DNA from: Prorocentrum cordatum
Lineage: Eukaryota; Sar; Dinophyceae; Prorocentrales; Prorocentraceae
Length of the DNA stretch: 64,000 nt
NCBI GenBank assembly: GCA_963575745.1
Contig: CAUYUJ010007435.1
Span: 406,974 to 470,973, forward strand
Reading direction: 5' to 3'
The notes below the pieces were generated by a model. The model was given only the letters and a program-made list of their open reading frames with translations. It did no database searches and had not been told where the DNA came from. Positions 40,376 through 49,869 of the stretch are shown piece after piece. Position numbers and translations under genes: made by a program. The stretch's first letter is position 1; every line of letters begins with the position of its first letter.

Positions 40376-40630
40376 CCGAATCTTCCCGGAACTTCCCGAA
40401 AAATCCCGAAAACTTCCCGCAATCTTCCCGCAATCTTCCCGCGATCTTCCCGAAACTTCCCGAAAGTTCCCGAAAACTTCCCGCGATCTTCCCGCAATCT
40501 TCCCGCGATCTTCCCGAAACCCCCCGAAACTTCCCGAACACTTCCCGCAAACTTCCCGCGCACTTCCCGCAAACTTCCCGCAAACTTCCCGCAAACGTCC
40601 CGTAAACGTCCCGCGACCTGCCCGCGACCC
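40376..40630. repeat. AACTTCCCGCA minisatellite, locus 4
   Basis: The longest of the four loci: about 24 units of 10-11 bp (AATCTTCCCGC, AACTTCCCGAA, AACGTCCCGC). Confidence 0.9.
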
Positions 40631-40683
40631 GCCTTCCTGCACATTCTATCGTTATCTGTAGACATGCAACGACACTGACCAAT

Positions 40684-40812
40684 ATAGAAAAGGTGAAAAG
40701 GTGAAAAGGTGAAAAGGTAACTGAAAAAAGGTGAAAAGGTGAAAAGCGAACTTGCGGGTAAAAAAGGTAACAAAATACTAGTTACCCAAAAAGTGTGCTA
40801 AGTGACCTGTGG
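40684..40812. repeat. (GGTGAAAA)n with inverted partner at 26.7 kb
   Basis: Eight- to nine-bp units GGTGAAAA, then AAAAGCGAACTTGCGGG and TACTAGTTACCCAAAAAGTG. The last part through GTGCTAAGTGACCTGTGGG is the inverse of 26690-26725. Confidence 0.75.
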
Positions 40813-40814
40813 GC

Positions 40815-41123
40815 TGTCCTCCATGCGTTGGTATTCAAAATCTGAAACCTACCAGGCGGTACCCCTGCTGGGGAAGTGTGGATCTTGGCCGACAGTCCTG
40901 GGATATGTTGGCCTTTCTCTTTTTTCCGTCCCACCTCGTCTTCGCTGAAGAACACAATTTTGGTAGATTCGGGCGGCAGCATCAGAGCGCCAGCTGGCAC
41001 TGCGCACGCGGTCGTGACGCATTTCTCGGGCCGAGCCCTGGCATCTGCCATCTGGGCGCATGGGTCCTTGGCGGCCGCTGCGGCCGAGACTTCGCGCGCG
41101 TACAGCGATGGCAAAGAAACCAT
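40815..41123 (-). CDS. hypothetical exon (minus-strand gene region 40.8-46.1 kb)
   Basis: About 100 codons of folded-domain character: V-T-T-A-C-A-V-P-A-G-A-L-M-L-P-P followed by T-K-I-V-F-F and an acidic/basic stretch. The pattern V-x-x-x-x-x-V-P-A-G-x-L-x-L resembles the I-P-V-L-T-N module at 26.2-26.7 kb, and both lie beside the same inverted repeat, so they may be diverged copies of one ORF. A UNCG-like hairpin lies at its upstream edge (about 41126). Likely the last visible exon of the region. Function unknown. Confidence 0.35.
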
Positions 41124-41404
41124 TCACCGCCGAAACGGCATTGGTCTCCAGCTCGCCTGACGCGGGGCGGTCTGGCCACCCGTCTGGCGGCCGCGGCTGC
41201 TGCAGAGCAAGAGTGGCTGCCAGAGAGCTCTTCGCTGCGAAGGTCTCCCAGGGCGTCGTCTGCGCCCCCCCCCCCCCCCCCTCCCCATCGCGGAGTCAGC
41301 TCTACGTGAACGCGGTGTTCTGCGTCTTTGAAAGCTCTCGAAACCCGCTGCGCCGTTCGCGGCGCCCTAGGGGCGCCAGACGAGCAAACGCGACGCGAGG
41401 GTGC

Positions 41405-41790
41405 CCCGACATTAGGGCACCGCGGGTCAGCCCCAAAACTGGGACACGAACGTGCCCTCAAACTGTGGCGACGCGGGAAGCCGGGGCACGAACGTGCCCC
41501 AGCTTCGGGCCTGCGAAAAACACTGGGGCACGAACGTGCCCCAACACTGTGGCGCCGCGGGTAGCTGGGGCACGAGCGCGCCCCAGCTTCGGGGCTGCGC
41601 AAAAAACTGGGGCACGAACGCGCCCCAACATTGCGGCGCCGCGGGTGGCTGGGGCACGAGCGCGCCCCTGCAGTTGGGCTGGGGAAAAAAACACTGGGGC
41701 ACGAACGTGTCCCGCGAGGGTGTTCGCGGGCCGCCCAAGCTGCTGGGCTGGAAAAAGGACTGGGGTGCGAACTTGTGCCGATGGGGTCAA
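41405..41790. repeat. GGGGCACGAACGTGCCCC palindromic minisatellite, array 1
   Basis: About eight copies of the near-palindrome GGGGCACGAACGTGCCCC (some GCGCGCCCC), alternating with a GTGGCGCCGCGGGTAGCT spacer and a GGGCTGCGAAAAAACACT spacer. It probably lies in an intron. It ends with a GCGGGATTTGTGGCTCTCTC flank shared with array 3. A (CT)n and poly-C stretch follows to about 41945. Confidence 0.9.
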
Positions 41791-42119
41791 CGCGGGATTT
41801 GTGGCTCTCTCTGTCTTCCCCCGCTCTGTCTATCCCATCTTCGTCTTTCTCTCCCCCTCTCTCTTTCCCTCGCTCTCCCTCTCTCTCTGTCTCTTTCCTG
41901 CTCTCTCCCTCTTTCCTCGCCCCCCCCCCTTCTCCCCCCCCCCCACCGGCGGCGCCGCGACTCCGGATTTGCCGCGGGCCCCCGCATTGCAAAGACCTGC
42001 TGGGGCCCCCCGCCCAAGCACACCTCGGAACCATAATCATACCCAGCCTGGCGAAGAACAGCGATCGGGTCGCCAGACGCCTCTTCCAACAGGCAAGAAC
42101 GCCACCCCCTGCTGACCCG

Positions 42120-42712
42120 CCGAGACGGTTGCAGAATCATGGGCGGAGGCGCCAGCCTCCTTCTTCTTGTTCTCGAGCAGCGGCCCCAAGCACTCGCGGA
42201 AGGGACCGAGGTCGACGTCGGGATATAGCTCGGATAGCTTTTGCACGAAATGCACGGCGAGCTCCTGTCCGAATCCCCGCGGGAGTGCATCCTTTGCAGG
42301 GCGCGAAAAGATGCGCCCCCTGTTTGTGGATGTAGATTTGTGGTTGTGGGTGGGTTGGCAGGGGGCGGGCGGGTGGCTGGGCGCGCGGGCGGGCGGGCGC
42401 GCGGGTTTTGAATTGTAGAAATCGGGGTTTTTTGTTATTATCCCCGGGCGTCTCCACGATGCGCATGGGCACAGGCGTTTTCACCTTGCTCGACACCTTG
42501 TTCATCACAACGCGGCCGACGGAGGCATCCAGAGAACAAAACGCAGCCGTGAGACAATTCTGGTGAGACGGGTCTCCCCTATCGATGACGACCTCGGAGA
42601 GCATGGTGCGAGTCTCTTTAAGGACGCGCTCGGAGAGCTCGATGAGCGGCTTGCGCGGGTTGGTGTCTTTGGCCAGGCCCAAGATTTCAGCCCTTCCGAA
42701 CCGCGTGCACAC
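42120..42712 (-). CDS. hypothetical exons
   Basis: Two coding-like pieces. The upstream one (42712 to about 42435) is helical and well mixed (E-L-S-E-R-V-L-K-E-T-R-T-M-L-S-E-V and later N-C-L-T-A-A-F-C-S-L-D-A-S-V-G-R-V-V). The downstream one (about 42290-42120) includes F-V-Q-K-L-S-E-L-Y-P-D-V-D-L. They are separated by a G/C-rich stretch (42310-42430) that is probably an intron. No family can be named. I infer that the region's exons form one gene or gene remnant on the minus strand. Confidence 0.4.
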
Positions 42713-42910
42713 GTCCCCGATGATCGTTTCTTCGGGGGCACAACCGAGAGTTTTCAGAACCGCCAGCGAGACGCGGTGGTGCGGGGCATCAGCGCAGGCT
42801 GAATAGACGTCACCAGGGAAGCGGTTCGCCCCGGCGCAAGCGTCGAAGACGTGGGCAAAATCCTTGAGATCAACGCCGCTGACCCCGCCCGCTCGCTTAA
42901 TCAGGAAGTA

Positions 42911-43510
42911 TTACAAGTCATCAAAAATCCCCTCGCACGGAGGATGCTGCGACCTGATTGTCCGCTTTGCCCTCGCCCGATCCGGAACTGCTGGCCCCGT
43001 CGGCGCCTTGGCCGCCGAAGCGGCCGCGGCCGGCGAAGGGCCGGCAGCCGAAACAGCCGCCGCGCCTTTCGGTGCCAACGTGAAACCCTCCGCGGCAAGG
43101 CCATGCATTTCGAGGAGGATTTGCGCCTCGGACACTTTCCGGGCCCGATGTTGCAGACTGTTCCGAGCTTTTGATAGGATGCCGCACGCGGCGGGCCGCT
43201 CTGTCCGGACGGCGCGGCGAAGAACTTTCCACCGCAACCCCTCCCTCAGCGCGCGGAGCAGGTCGCCGCCGCAACGGCGGCGGCTGATCTTCTCGCGGTG
43301 CCATTTCCCGTCATCTGCCAGTTCGGGGTCTTCGCAGCGCATTTTGGCTGCCACCCCGCGCAAACCCATCACAGCATGGGAACGCGCCAATGTCCCGCAT
43401 CGAATCTCTCCAGGCACCGTCGGCGCCAGAGTGTCAGAACCCGCGACGACGCCCTCGTGATGCGCAGCCGTCGCCGAAGCACTCGGCGAGCCAGGTGCGC
43501 GGAAAAAGCA
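42911..43510 (-). CDS. hypothetical exon
   Basis: About 200 open codons. The basic, helical middle part (K-W-H-R-E-K-I-S-R-R-R-C-G-G-D-L-L-R-A-L) and L-L-E-M-H-G-L-A-A-E-G-F-T-L-A are followed by an Ala-rich stretch encoded partly by a UNCG-type hairpin (43010-43025). Another hairpin lies at 43264-43279. The stop at 42913-42911 may be intronic. Confidence 0.4.
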   Translation of the reverse strand, partial: CFFRAPGSPSASATAAHHEGVVAGSDTLAPTVPGEIRCGTLARSHAVMGLRGVAAKMRCEDPELADDGKWHREKISRRRCGGDLLRALREGLRWKVLRRAVRTERPAACGILSKARNSLQHRARKVSEAQILLEMHGLAAEGFTLAPKGAAAVSAAGPSPAAAASAAKAPTGPAVPDRARAKRTIRSQHPPCEGIFDDL

Positions 43511-43514
43511 GATG

Positions 43515-44062
43515 CCCCCCACCCCCCCTCCCGTGGCCCAGCCCCCTCTGCCCCCCTGCCCTCCTCCTCCGCCCCCTCCTGTTCCGCCTCCCCCTCCTCC
43601 CCCTCCTTTTCCTCCTCCCTCCTCCTCCCCCCGCCCCCCCCCTTCTCCCCGCCCTCTCCCCGTTCCGCCCCCCCCCCCCCCCCCCTCCGCACCAAAAAAA
43701 AAAAAAAAAAAAAAAACTCCCCCCCCCCCCCCCGCCCCCCTCCAATGTCCCCTCCTCCAACCTTTCCTCCTTCCTCCTCCCCCCCGTCCTCCTCCTACCC
43801 TGTCTCTCCTCCTCCTCCCCCCCCCCCCTCCTCCTCGCCCCCCTCCTCCTCCTCGCCCTACCCCTTCCGCCGCCTACTCTGAATCCTCCTCCTACCCCTC
43901 CGCCGCCTACTCTGAATCCTCCTCCTCCTCCTCCTCCTCCTCCTCTCCTCCTCCTCCTCCTCCTCCTCCTCCTCCTTCTCCCCCCCCCTCCTCCTTCTCG
44001 TTTCTCGTCCTCCTCGTCCTCCTCCCCCCCCCCCCCCCCCCCCCCCCCCCCCTATTCCCCTT
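43515..44062. repeat. polypyrimidine block with C-runs and a poly-A run
   Basis: TCC and poly-C tracts with an internal run of 22 A (43694-43715) and a terminal C-run of about 25 (44027-44052). It lies between two coding-like segments, so it is probably intronic. Confidence 0.9.
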
Positions 44063-44084
44063 CCCCCGCTACTTGAGTTACCTG

Positions 44085-44528
44085 CCGCGGCGGGCCGCGA
44101 CCCCTCCCCCGCCGATGCGCGACCGAATGCCGCAAGGCAAATGGATGCTCGACGCAGGTGCTGCCGGGCACCTCCTCGACGCAGAGGGCGCGCGCAGCGG
44201 CTTGCAGTGCGAAGCCGTCGTGCACGATTTCACGCATCAGGCGCGGCACTTCGCGAGGCATGATGCGTCGGTTTGCCATGCGCGGGCCGAGCTGTGACGC
44301 GGGGATCCAGGCGTGATGCGCCATGCCCATGTCGCCCAAGTGGCGCTCGATTTCTGCAGCCGCAGCCGCGTTGCCCCCGTCGAGGTCGCAGATCTGCCCG
44401 ACGAGCGCGCCCGCGGCCGACCAATCGCGCAGGGCGCCCGCCGAATCGAGCGCCGCTTTGGCCAAAACTGCGGTTGCCCCGCGAAGTACAGGGGGGGCCA
44501 CCGCGGAGGGATCCGAAGGCGCCGCCAT
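44085..44528 (-). CDS. hypothetical exon
   Basis: About 145 open codons: an Ala-rich helical N-part (L-A-K-A-A-L-D-S-A-G-A-L-R-D-W), then G-D-M-G-M-A-H-H-A-W-I-P and M-R-E-I-V-H-D-G-F-A-L-Q. Coding-like throughout until it meets the C-run at 44050. Function unknown. Confidence 0.4.
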
Positions 44529-44799
44529 TGCGGCAAGTCGTGAAAGGAAAGGCTCGTCGAAGCAAGGCTCGAGCCGCTCTGCTACGAAAGTGGGTATCTA
44601 GCACGCCCCCAGACAGGAGTGCAATGGTGCGGAACTAGCGCAGGGCTCGCGCTGCTCGTTTTCCGCGCGCGGCGCGCAAGCCCCGCGACGCACCGCGAGC
44701 CCCGCGACTCCACAACTAGCGAGTCGCCCCGCCCATGCCCCGTAGCATCGCAAGCCCGCCCCTCAGCTGCGAGAAAAACGCGCATAACACCGAGGCCGA

Positions 44800-46026
44800 T
44801 CAATCGAAGACATCACCGGATACGTTGTCATCCTCGGCGTCGCCCCCTACAGTCAAGTCTTCGGCCTGCGGAGCTGCCGAGACGGCCGAAGCGCTGCGCG
44901 CTCCGTTGGCCGCCCCAGATCGCGCGCGAACGCGCCGCGCGCTGGCTGCCCTGCGCGGCTCGCCGAAACTTGACGCTCGGGCTGGGGGCGCGTCGCCGAG
45001 ACGAGAGGCCGCGGCAGAGGCCGCGGCGCAGTCGCCCGCCGAAGCGAACTCGCGCGCACGGGGGCATGCCTCCTCGCAGGCCCCCTTGCCGAAGTATTTG
45101 GTCATGCGGCGCCCTGGTCTTTCCAGGCGAGGGGCCGCGCGCCACCCACGCGGCGCCCGACGCGGCGCTGGCTGGGCTGGCTGCGCCCCAGCCAGCGCCC
45201 GCGTAACCGCCAAGCGTCCAGACGCCTTGTGCCGCGCACCTGCGGAGTGGCGCGCGGCTTCTCGGCGCGCTGCCGAGGTGGCGCCCCCGTGCACTCCGCG
45301 CGCAAGATTTTGAACAGGACCTCGAAATTCGAGCGAGTCGCTTCCATCGTCGCTGGCGCGTCGGTCCGCAGAGGGGTCAGGCCCCGGAACTCCCGCGCTG
45401 CGCCGTCTGGCAACGGCAACGTCACAGTCAGAACAGTCGGCAAATGCTCCAGCGCGCAGTTCAGCGTTTTTTTCGTTGCTGGTGGTTTTCTTCGAGCAGT
45501 TCCTCTGGATACGTTTTCCTTCGCCGTCTGCGCCCTCCGCGGCGTCGAGGCCCAGCGCCTCCACTGCAGACCGACGCCTGCCAGCGCCCTCAGACGCAGC
45601 CCGCGCCCCGCCGCCCGCCGAAACGGGCGCGATGTCGGACCCCGTGAAAGCCCGCGTGCGCTTATCACGCCGTCTCAAAACTCCCTGCTGCATGCGAGAG
45701 AAGATGCCGACCTTGCTGAGAAGAGCCCTCCCCAAACACCCGTCGGAAGCCCAGCGCTGCAACGTACGATCCCCTTTATGTAAAGAAACGAAATTTCTCA
45801 CAACTGGGCCATCGGTCACCTCCACCGTGGCAACCACCGCGGCTATGGACAGAAATCCACCGCCAAGAACCCAACCGCGACCAAACTGCACTGGCGTCGG
45901 ATCGGCGGCGCCGCCCGAAGAGCTCCCACCAGCCGACGTAGATCGGAAATCGGAGGAAGCCCCTGGAGATGCCGCGCTGTCGAGCGGCCGCGGGCCCCGC
46001 CGAAACGGAGAGGACACTTCGGCCAT
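44800..46026 (-). CDS. hypothetical long exon, Ala/Arg-rich
   Basis: An ATG at 46026 starts about 408 open codons ending in a stop at 44802-44800. The first 140 residues look folded (G-R-G-W-V-L-G-G-G-F-L-S-I-A-A-V-V; F-V-S-L-H-K-G-D-R-T-L-Q-R-W). The remainder is biased towards Ala, Arg, Ser and Gly and may include intron read-through. A hairpin with stem CGCCCG and loop CCGAAA lies at 45612-45629. This looks like the 5'-most exon of the 40.8-46.1 kb region. 44530-44800 upstream of the neighbouring exon shows nothing definite. Confidence 0.35.
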   Translation of the reverse strand: MAEVSSPFRRGPRPLDSAASPGASSDFRSTSAGGSSSGGAADPTPVQFGRGWVLGGGFLSIAAVVATVEVTDGPVVRNFVSLHKGDRTLQRWASDGCLGRALLSKVGIFSRMQQGVLRRRDKRTRAFTGSDIAPVSAGGGARAASEGAGRRRSAVEALGLDAAEGADGEGKRIQRNCSKKTTSNEKNAELRAGAFADCSDCDVAVARRRSAGVPGPDPSADRRASDDGSDSLEFRGPVQNLARGVHGGATSAARREAARHSAGARHKASGRLAVTRALAGAQPAQPAPRRAPRGWRAAPRLERPGRRMTKYFGKGACEEACPRAREFASAGDCAAASAAASRLGDAPPARASSFGEPRRAASARRVRARSGAANGARSASAVSAAPQAEDLTVGGDAEDDNVSGDVFD

Positions 46027-46159
46027 AGTCGGCGCGGCCCCCGTTGCGCTAGCCTCGGCCTCTAAATGAATTGCCTCACGGCAGCGGGCGAGCACCTCCT
46101 CCTCATCTCATGCCCGTCGCGTTCGTTGATCACGCCCATCCATCTGGCCCATATTTTCT

Positions 46160-46455
46160 CGCGCCTGCCCCCCCCCCCTCCCCCCCCCCGCCCCCCCCCC
46201 CCCCCCTCCCCTCCCCCCCCCTCCTCCTCCTCCTCATCTCCTCCTCATCATCAACATCATCATCAGCATCATTAGCAGCATCATCGTCACCATTATCATC
46301 ATCATCCTCATCGGTCGCCTCCGCCTGCGCCTCCCCCTCTCCGTCGCCCTCGGCCCCCGACGCGCCCCGGCGCGGGGGCGCTGCCTAGAGGCGGGGGGGG
46401 GGGGCAGGAGGAGGAAGAGGAGGATGAGGAGGAGGAGGAGGAGGAGGAGTGGCAA
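46160..46455. repeat. C-runs, (TCC)n, (ATC)n and (GGA)n
   Basis: Poly-C/(TCC) at 46165-46235, (CAT)n at 46240-46310, a G-run near 46394 and (GGA)n to about 46450. Confidence 0.9.
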
Positions 46456-46469
46456 TGGCGCTGGGCGAC

Positions 46470-47268
46470 GCGAGGGGGCACGAACGCGCGCCGAGGATCC
46501 GTCGTCAGGGTCGCTAAGTACAGACGCGTGTCTCCCCCGGCTGCGCCTGCGAATGCGGCGGGGCACGGCCGCGCGCCTTCCTTTGCCCCCGCAGGGCGCG
46601 GGGGCGCGGGCGTGGCCCAGTTGCGGCGCTGGGCGACGCGAGGGGGCGCGAACGTGCGCCGACGTTTCTGTTGCCAGGGCCTCGGGGAGCAGGAGCGCGT
46701 TGCCCCCAGCTGCGCGTGCGAAAGCGGCGGCGCACGAACGTGCGCCTTGCTTTGTCCACGCGGGTCGCGGGGGCACGAACGTGCCCCAGCCGCGGCGCTG
46801 GCCGACGCGAGGGGGCACGAACGTGCCCCAGCCGCGGCGCCGGGCGACGAGAGGGGGCACGAACGTAACCCAACCGCGGCGCTGGCCGACACGAGGGGGC
46901 ACGAACGTGCCCCAGCCGCGGCGCTCAGCAACGCGATGGGGGCACGAACGTGCCCCAGCCGCGGCGCTGGGCAACGCGAGGGGACACGAACGCGCCCCAG
47001 CCGCGGCGCTGAGCAACGCGAGGGGGCACGAACGTGCCCCGCGCGCGGCGCTGGGCGACGCGAGGGGGCACGAGCGTGCCCCAGCCGCGGCGCTGGGCGC
47101 CGAAAGGGAGCCCGAACGTGCCCCAGCCGCGGCGCTGGGCGACGCGAGGGGGCACGAACGCGCCCCAGCCGTGGCGCTGGGCGACGCGAGGGGGCACGAA
47201 TGCGCGCCCATCCTTCAACCGAGGAGGTCGCGGGTGCACGAACGTGCGCCGAGGCTAAACGACGAAGC
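46470..47268. repeat. GGGGCACGAACGTGCCCC palindromic minisatellite, array 2
   Basis: The largest of three arrays: about 15 units of 42-48 bp with CGCGAGGGGGCACGAACGTG, then CCCCAGCCGCGGCGCTGGGC. The palindromic core is the same as in arrays 1 and 3, but the spacer is different (CAGCCGCGGCGCTGG is itself palindromic). Long open frames on both strands (GHERAP / GTFVPP types) arise because the unit is a multiple of 3 in most copies. Confidence 0.9.
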
Positions 47269-47627
47269 CAAAGATACACATGAGACGCTGGAAAAGGAAC
47301 CCCGAACGGGAGCCGCCAAAGCGAGGCGGCTTTCGCTAGCGCGCGGCGAAAATGGCAAGTGAAACGAACAGGCGGAGGAGGAGAAAGACGAGGAGGGGGG
47401 GGAGGAGGAGGGTGAGGAGGAGGAGGAGGAGGATGAAGAGGATCAGGAGAGGCCAGGGCCGACCACGGAGGGACGCATCATCAATCTGCCAACCGAGTCT
47501 GACTGACCCTGAGCCTGAGCGCGCGCGAGTCCGAGCCAGAGTGAGTCGGAGCACGAGTGGGCTTGAATGTGAGCGGACCTGGTCGCCAGTGAATGTGAGC
47601 GTGGATGTGTGTGCGCGCGTGTGTGTG

Positions 47628-47876
47628 CGTGTGTGTGTGTGTGTGTGTGTGCGTGTGTGCGTGTGTGCGTGTGTGTGTGTGTGTGTGTGTGCGTGCGCGT
47701 GTGCGTGTGCGTGTGCGTGTGCGTGTGCGTGTGCGTGTGCGTGTGCGTGTGCGTGTGCGTGTGCGTGTGCGTGTGCGTGTGCGTGTGCGTGTGCGTGTGC
47801 GTGTGCGTGTGCGTGTGCGTGTGCGTGTGCGTGTGCGTGTGCGTGTGCGTGTGCGTGTGCGTGTGCGTGTGCGTGT

Positions 47877-47909
<33 letters not shown>

Positions 47910-48174
47910 CGTGTGCGTGTGCGTGTGCGTGTGCGTGTGCGTGTGCGTGTGCGTGTGCGTGTGCGTGTGCGTGTGCGTGTGCGTGTGCGTGTGCGTGTGC
48001 GTGTGCGTGTGCGTGTGCGTGTGCGTGTGCGTGTGCGTGTGCGTGCGTGTGCGTGTGCGTGTGCGTGCGTGTGCGTGTGCGTGTGCGTGTGCGTGTGCGT
48101 GTGCGTGTGCGTGTGCGTGTGCGTGTGCGTGTGCGTGTGCGTGTGCGTGTGCGTGTGCGTGTGCGTGTGCGTGT

Positions 48175-48207
<33 letters not shown>

Positions 48208-48222
48208 CGTGTGCGTGTGCGT

Positions 48223-48256
<34 letters not shown>

Positions 48257-48415
48257 TTGTTGCGTGTGTGTATGTATGTGTGTGTATGTATGTGTGTGTG
48301 CGTGCGTGCGTGCGTGCGTGCGCGCGTGCGTGTGTGTGTGTGTCTGTGTGTGTTTGTTGCGTGTGTGTATGTGTGTATGTGTGTGTGCTTGTGTGCGTGC
48401 GTGCGCGCGCGGGCG
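47628..48415. repeat. (GTGTGC)n alternating purine-pyrimidine tract, about 0.79 kb
   Basis: A nearly unbroken alternation of G with T or C, mostly the hexamer GTGTGC, with (GT)n ends and a few GTAT interruptions (48261-48290 and 48360-48385). Three forward and two reverse frames are open through it. This is the classic composition for Z-DNA. Confidence 0.95.
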
Positions 48416-48579
48416 TCTGCGCGCGGCTGCGCGCGCGCCCCCGCGGCCGCCCCGCTGGAAGCAAACCCCGCCGCCTGACTGCCCCAGGAAGTCCGCTGGA
48501 GGTGCTCGCAGAACTTGGGCGCGACTCATGCCAAATTGCGCTCCCTCGTCGGCAACTGCCAGCGCCCACGCGCCGTCTC

Positions 48580-48715
48580 CTCTTCCTCTCGAGCTCCTCC
48601 ACCCCCTCCTCCAGATCCCCCGCCCCCCTCCACCTCCCCCCCCACCTCCTCCTCCTCCTCCCCCTCCTCCACCCCCCCCTCGGCCCCGACGTCGGCCCCC
48701 GCGCTCCGCGTTTTT
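48580..48715. repeat. C-rich and TCC-rich tract
   Basis: Polypyrimidine CCCTCC/TCC repeats with C-runs before the 48.7-54 kb coding region. Confidence 0.85.
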
Positions 48716-48742
48716 TGAATGGCACGCGCCGCGCAGATGAAA

Positions 48743-49360
48743 TTACTTCGAACGCCGCTTGGCGCCCGAGCGCGGGCGCTTAGCGCTGGAAGCGCCAGCG
48801 TCCGAGGCAAGCGCCGCTGGGCGGCGACGGACAGGCAAGCTCCGCGCGCCAAGGCCAGCGCTGCTACCGCCGCTCGCCGCCGAAACAGCGCGCGACGCCG
48901 AAACTGTCGCTTTCTGTTTTTCTGTTGCGCTGGGCACCGCCGAAACAGCGCGCGACGCAGCGGGCGCGCCCCCCCCCGCTGGAAGCAGCTGACGGGGCCG
49001 CGGCCGGGCGAGCTTCCAGCGCATCGTCCAAGCTGAACGCGCCGACGGCCAGCGGCGAGCCGCCCGCCCGCGGCAAGCGACGCGCGGGCCCAGCTGAGGT
49101 GGCGACTGGCGCGCGCGGCCAGGCAGCTTCACACTCCGCGAGAGTCGGAAGCCGCCGCAACGGCTTCGCGAACCACTGCCTAAACAGTTCGGCACTGTGG
49201 TAGAAGACCTCCCTCGGGCTCGGGGTGGCGTTCCTGTTGCGCGAGCGCGTGCGTGGAAACAATGCTGTCCGCATCTGCACTGTCACCGACTTGCCCTCCC
49301 AGAGCTCCTCTGCGAAGGACTGCCTGTGATGAACTTGGCGCCGGCATCCCGTCAACTGGG
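48743..49360 (-). CDS. hypothetical exon(s)
   Basis: A coding-like minus-strand segment. From 49350 to about 49060 the reading is well mixed (Y-H-S-A-E-L-F-R-Q-W-F-A-K-P-L-R-R-L-P). Below that, an Ala/Ser/Arg-rich part contains several A-V-S-A motifs encoded by CCGAAACAGC-type sequences. A perfect 7-bp-stem UNCG hairpin is at 49148-49167. The exon could be downstream of the kinase exons in the same gene. Function unknown. Confidence 0.35.
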
Positions 49361-49394
49361 GAGCTGCAAACGCAAACTGAAATCCAAAAACCAA

Positions 49395-49805
49395 TGGCGC
49401 GAACGTGCCCCAGCCCCTGGGCCGCCCACAAACTGGGGCACGAACGTGCCCCGACACTGTGGCACCGCGGGTAGCTGGGGCACGAACGTGCCCCAGCTGT
49501 TGAGCTGGAAAAAACACTGGGGCACGAACGTGCCCCGACACTGTGGCACCGCGGGTAGCTGGGGCACGAACGTGCCCCAGCTGCGGGGCTGCGAAAAGCA
49601 ATGGGGCACGAACGTGCCCCGACATTTTGGCACCGCGGGTAGCTGGGGCACGAGCGCTGGGGCACGAACGCGCCCCAGCTGTTGGGCTGGAAAAAAACAC
49701 TGGGGCACGAACGTGTCCCGCGAGGGTTTTCGCGGGCCCAAGCTGCTGAACTGGAAACAGCACTGGGGCACGAACGTGTCCCGATAGGATGTTCGCGGGA
49801 TCTGT
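49395..49805. repeat. GGGGCACGAACGTGCCCC palindromic minisatellite, array 3
   Basis: About nine copies of the core with GACACTGTGGCACCGCGGG and GAGCTGGAAAAAACACTGG spacers. It is closely related to array 1, including the end flank (GTTCGCGGGATCTGTGGGTC, TCTCTGTC), and probably intronic. Confidence 0.9.
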
Positions 49806-49869
49806 GGGTCTCTCTGTCCCAAATGTCGACCGCGAGGGTGTTCCCGAGACGTTTCAATGGAGGCCGAGG

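Noticed and set aside
46234-47362. Repeat proteins on both strands of array 2
   Set aside because: The unit length is mostly a multiple of three, which keeps all frames open; palindromic cores give similar peptides on both strands.
47336-48783. Val-Cys or His-Thr repeat proteins
   Set aside because: Five frames are open through (GTGTGC)n, an alternating dinucleotide-type repeat with no coding signal.
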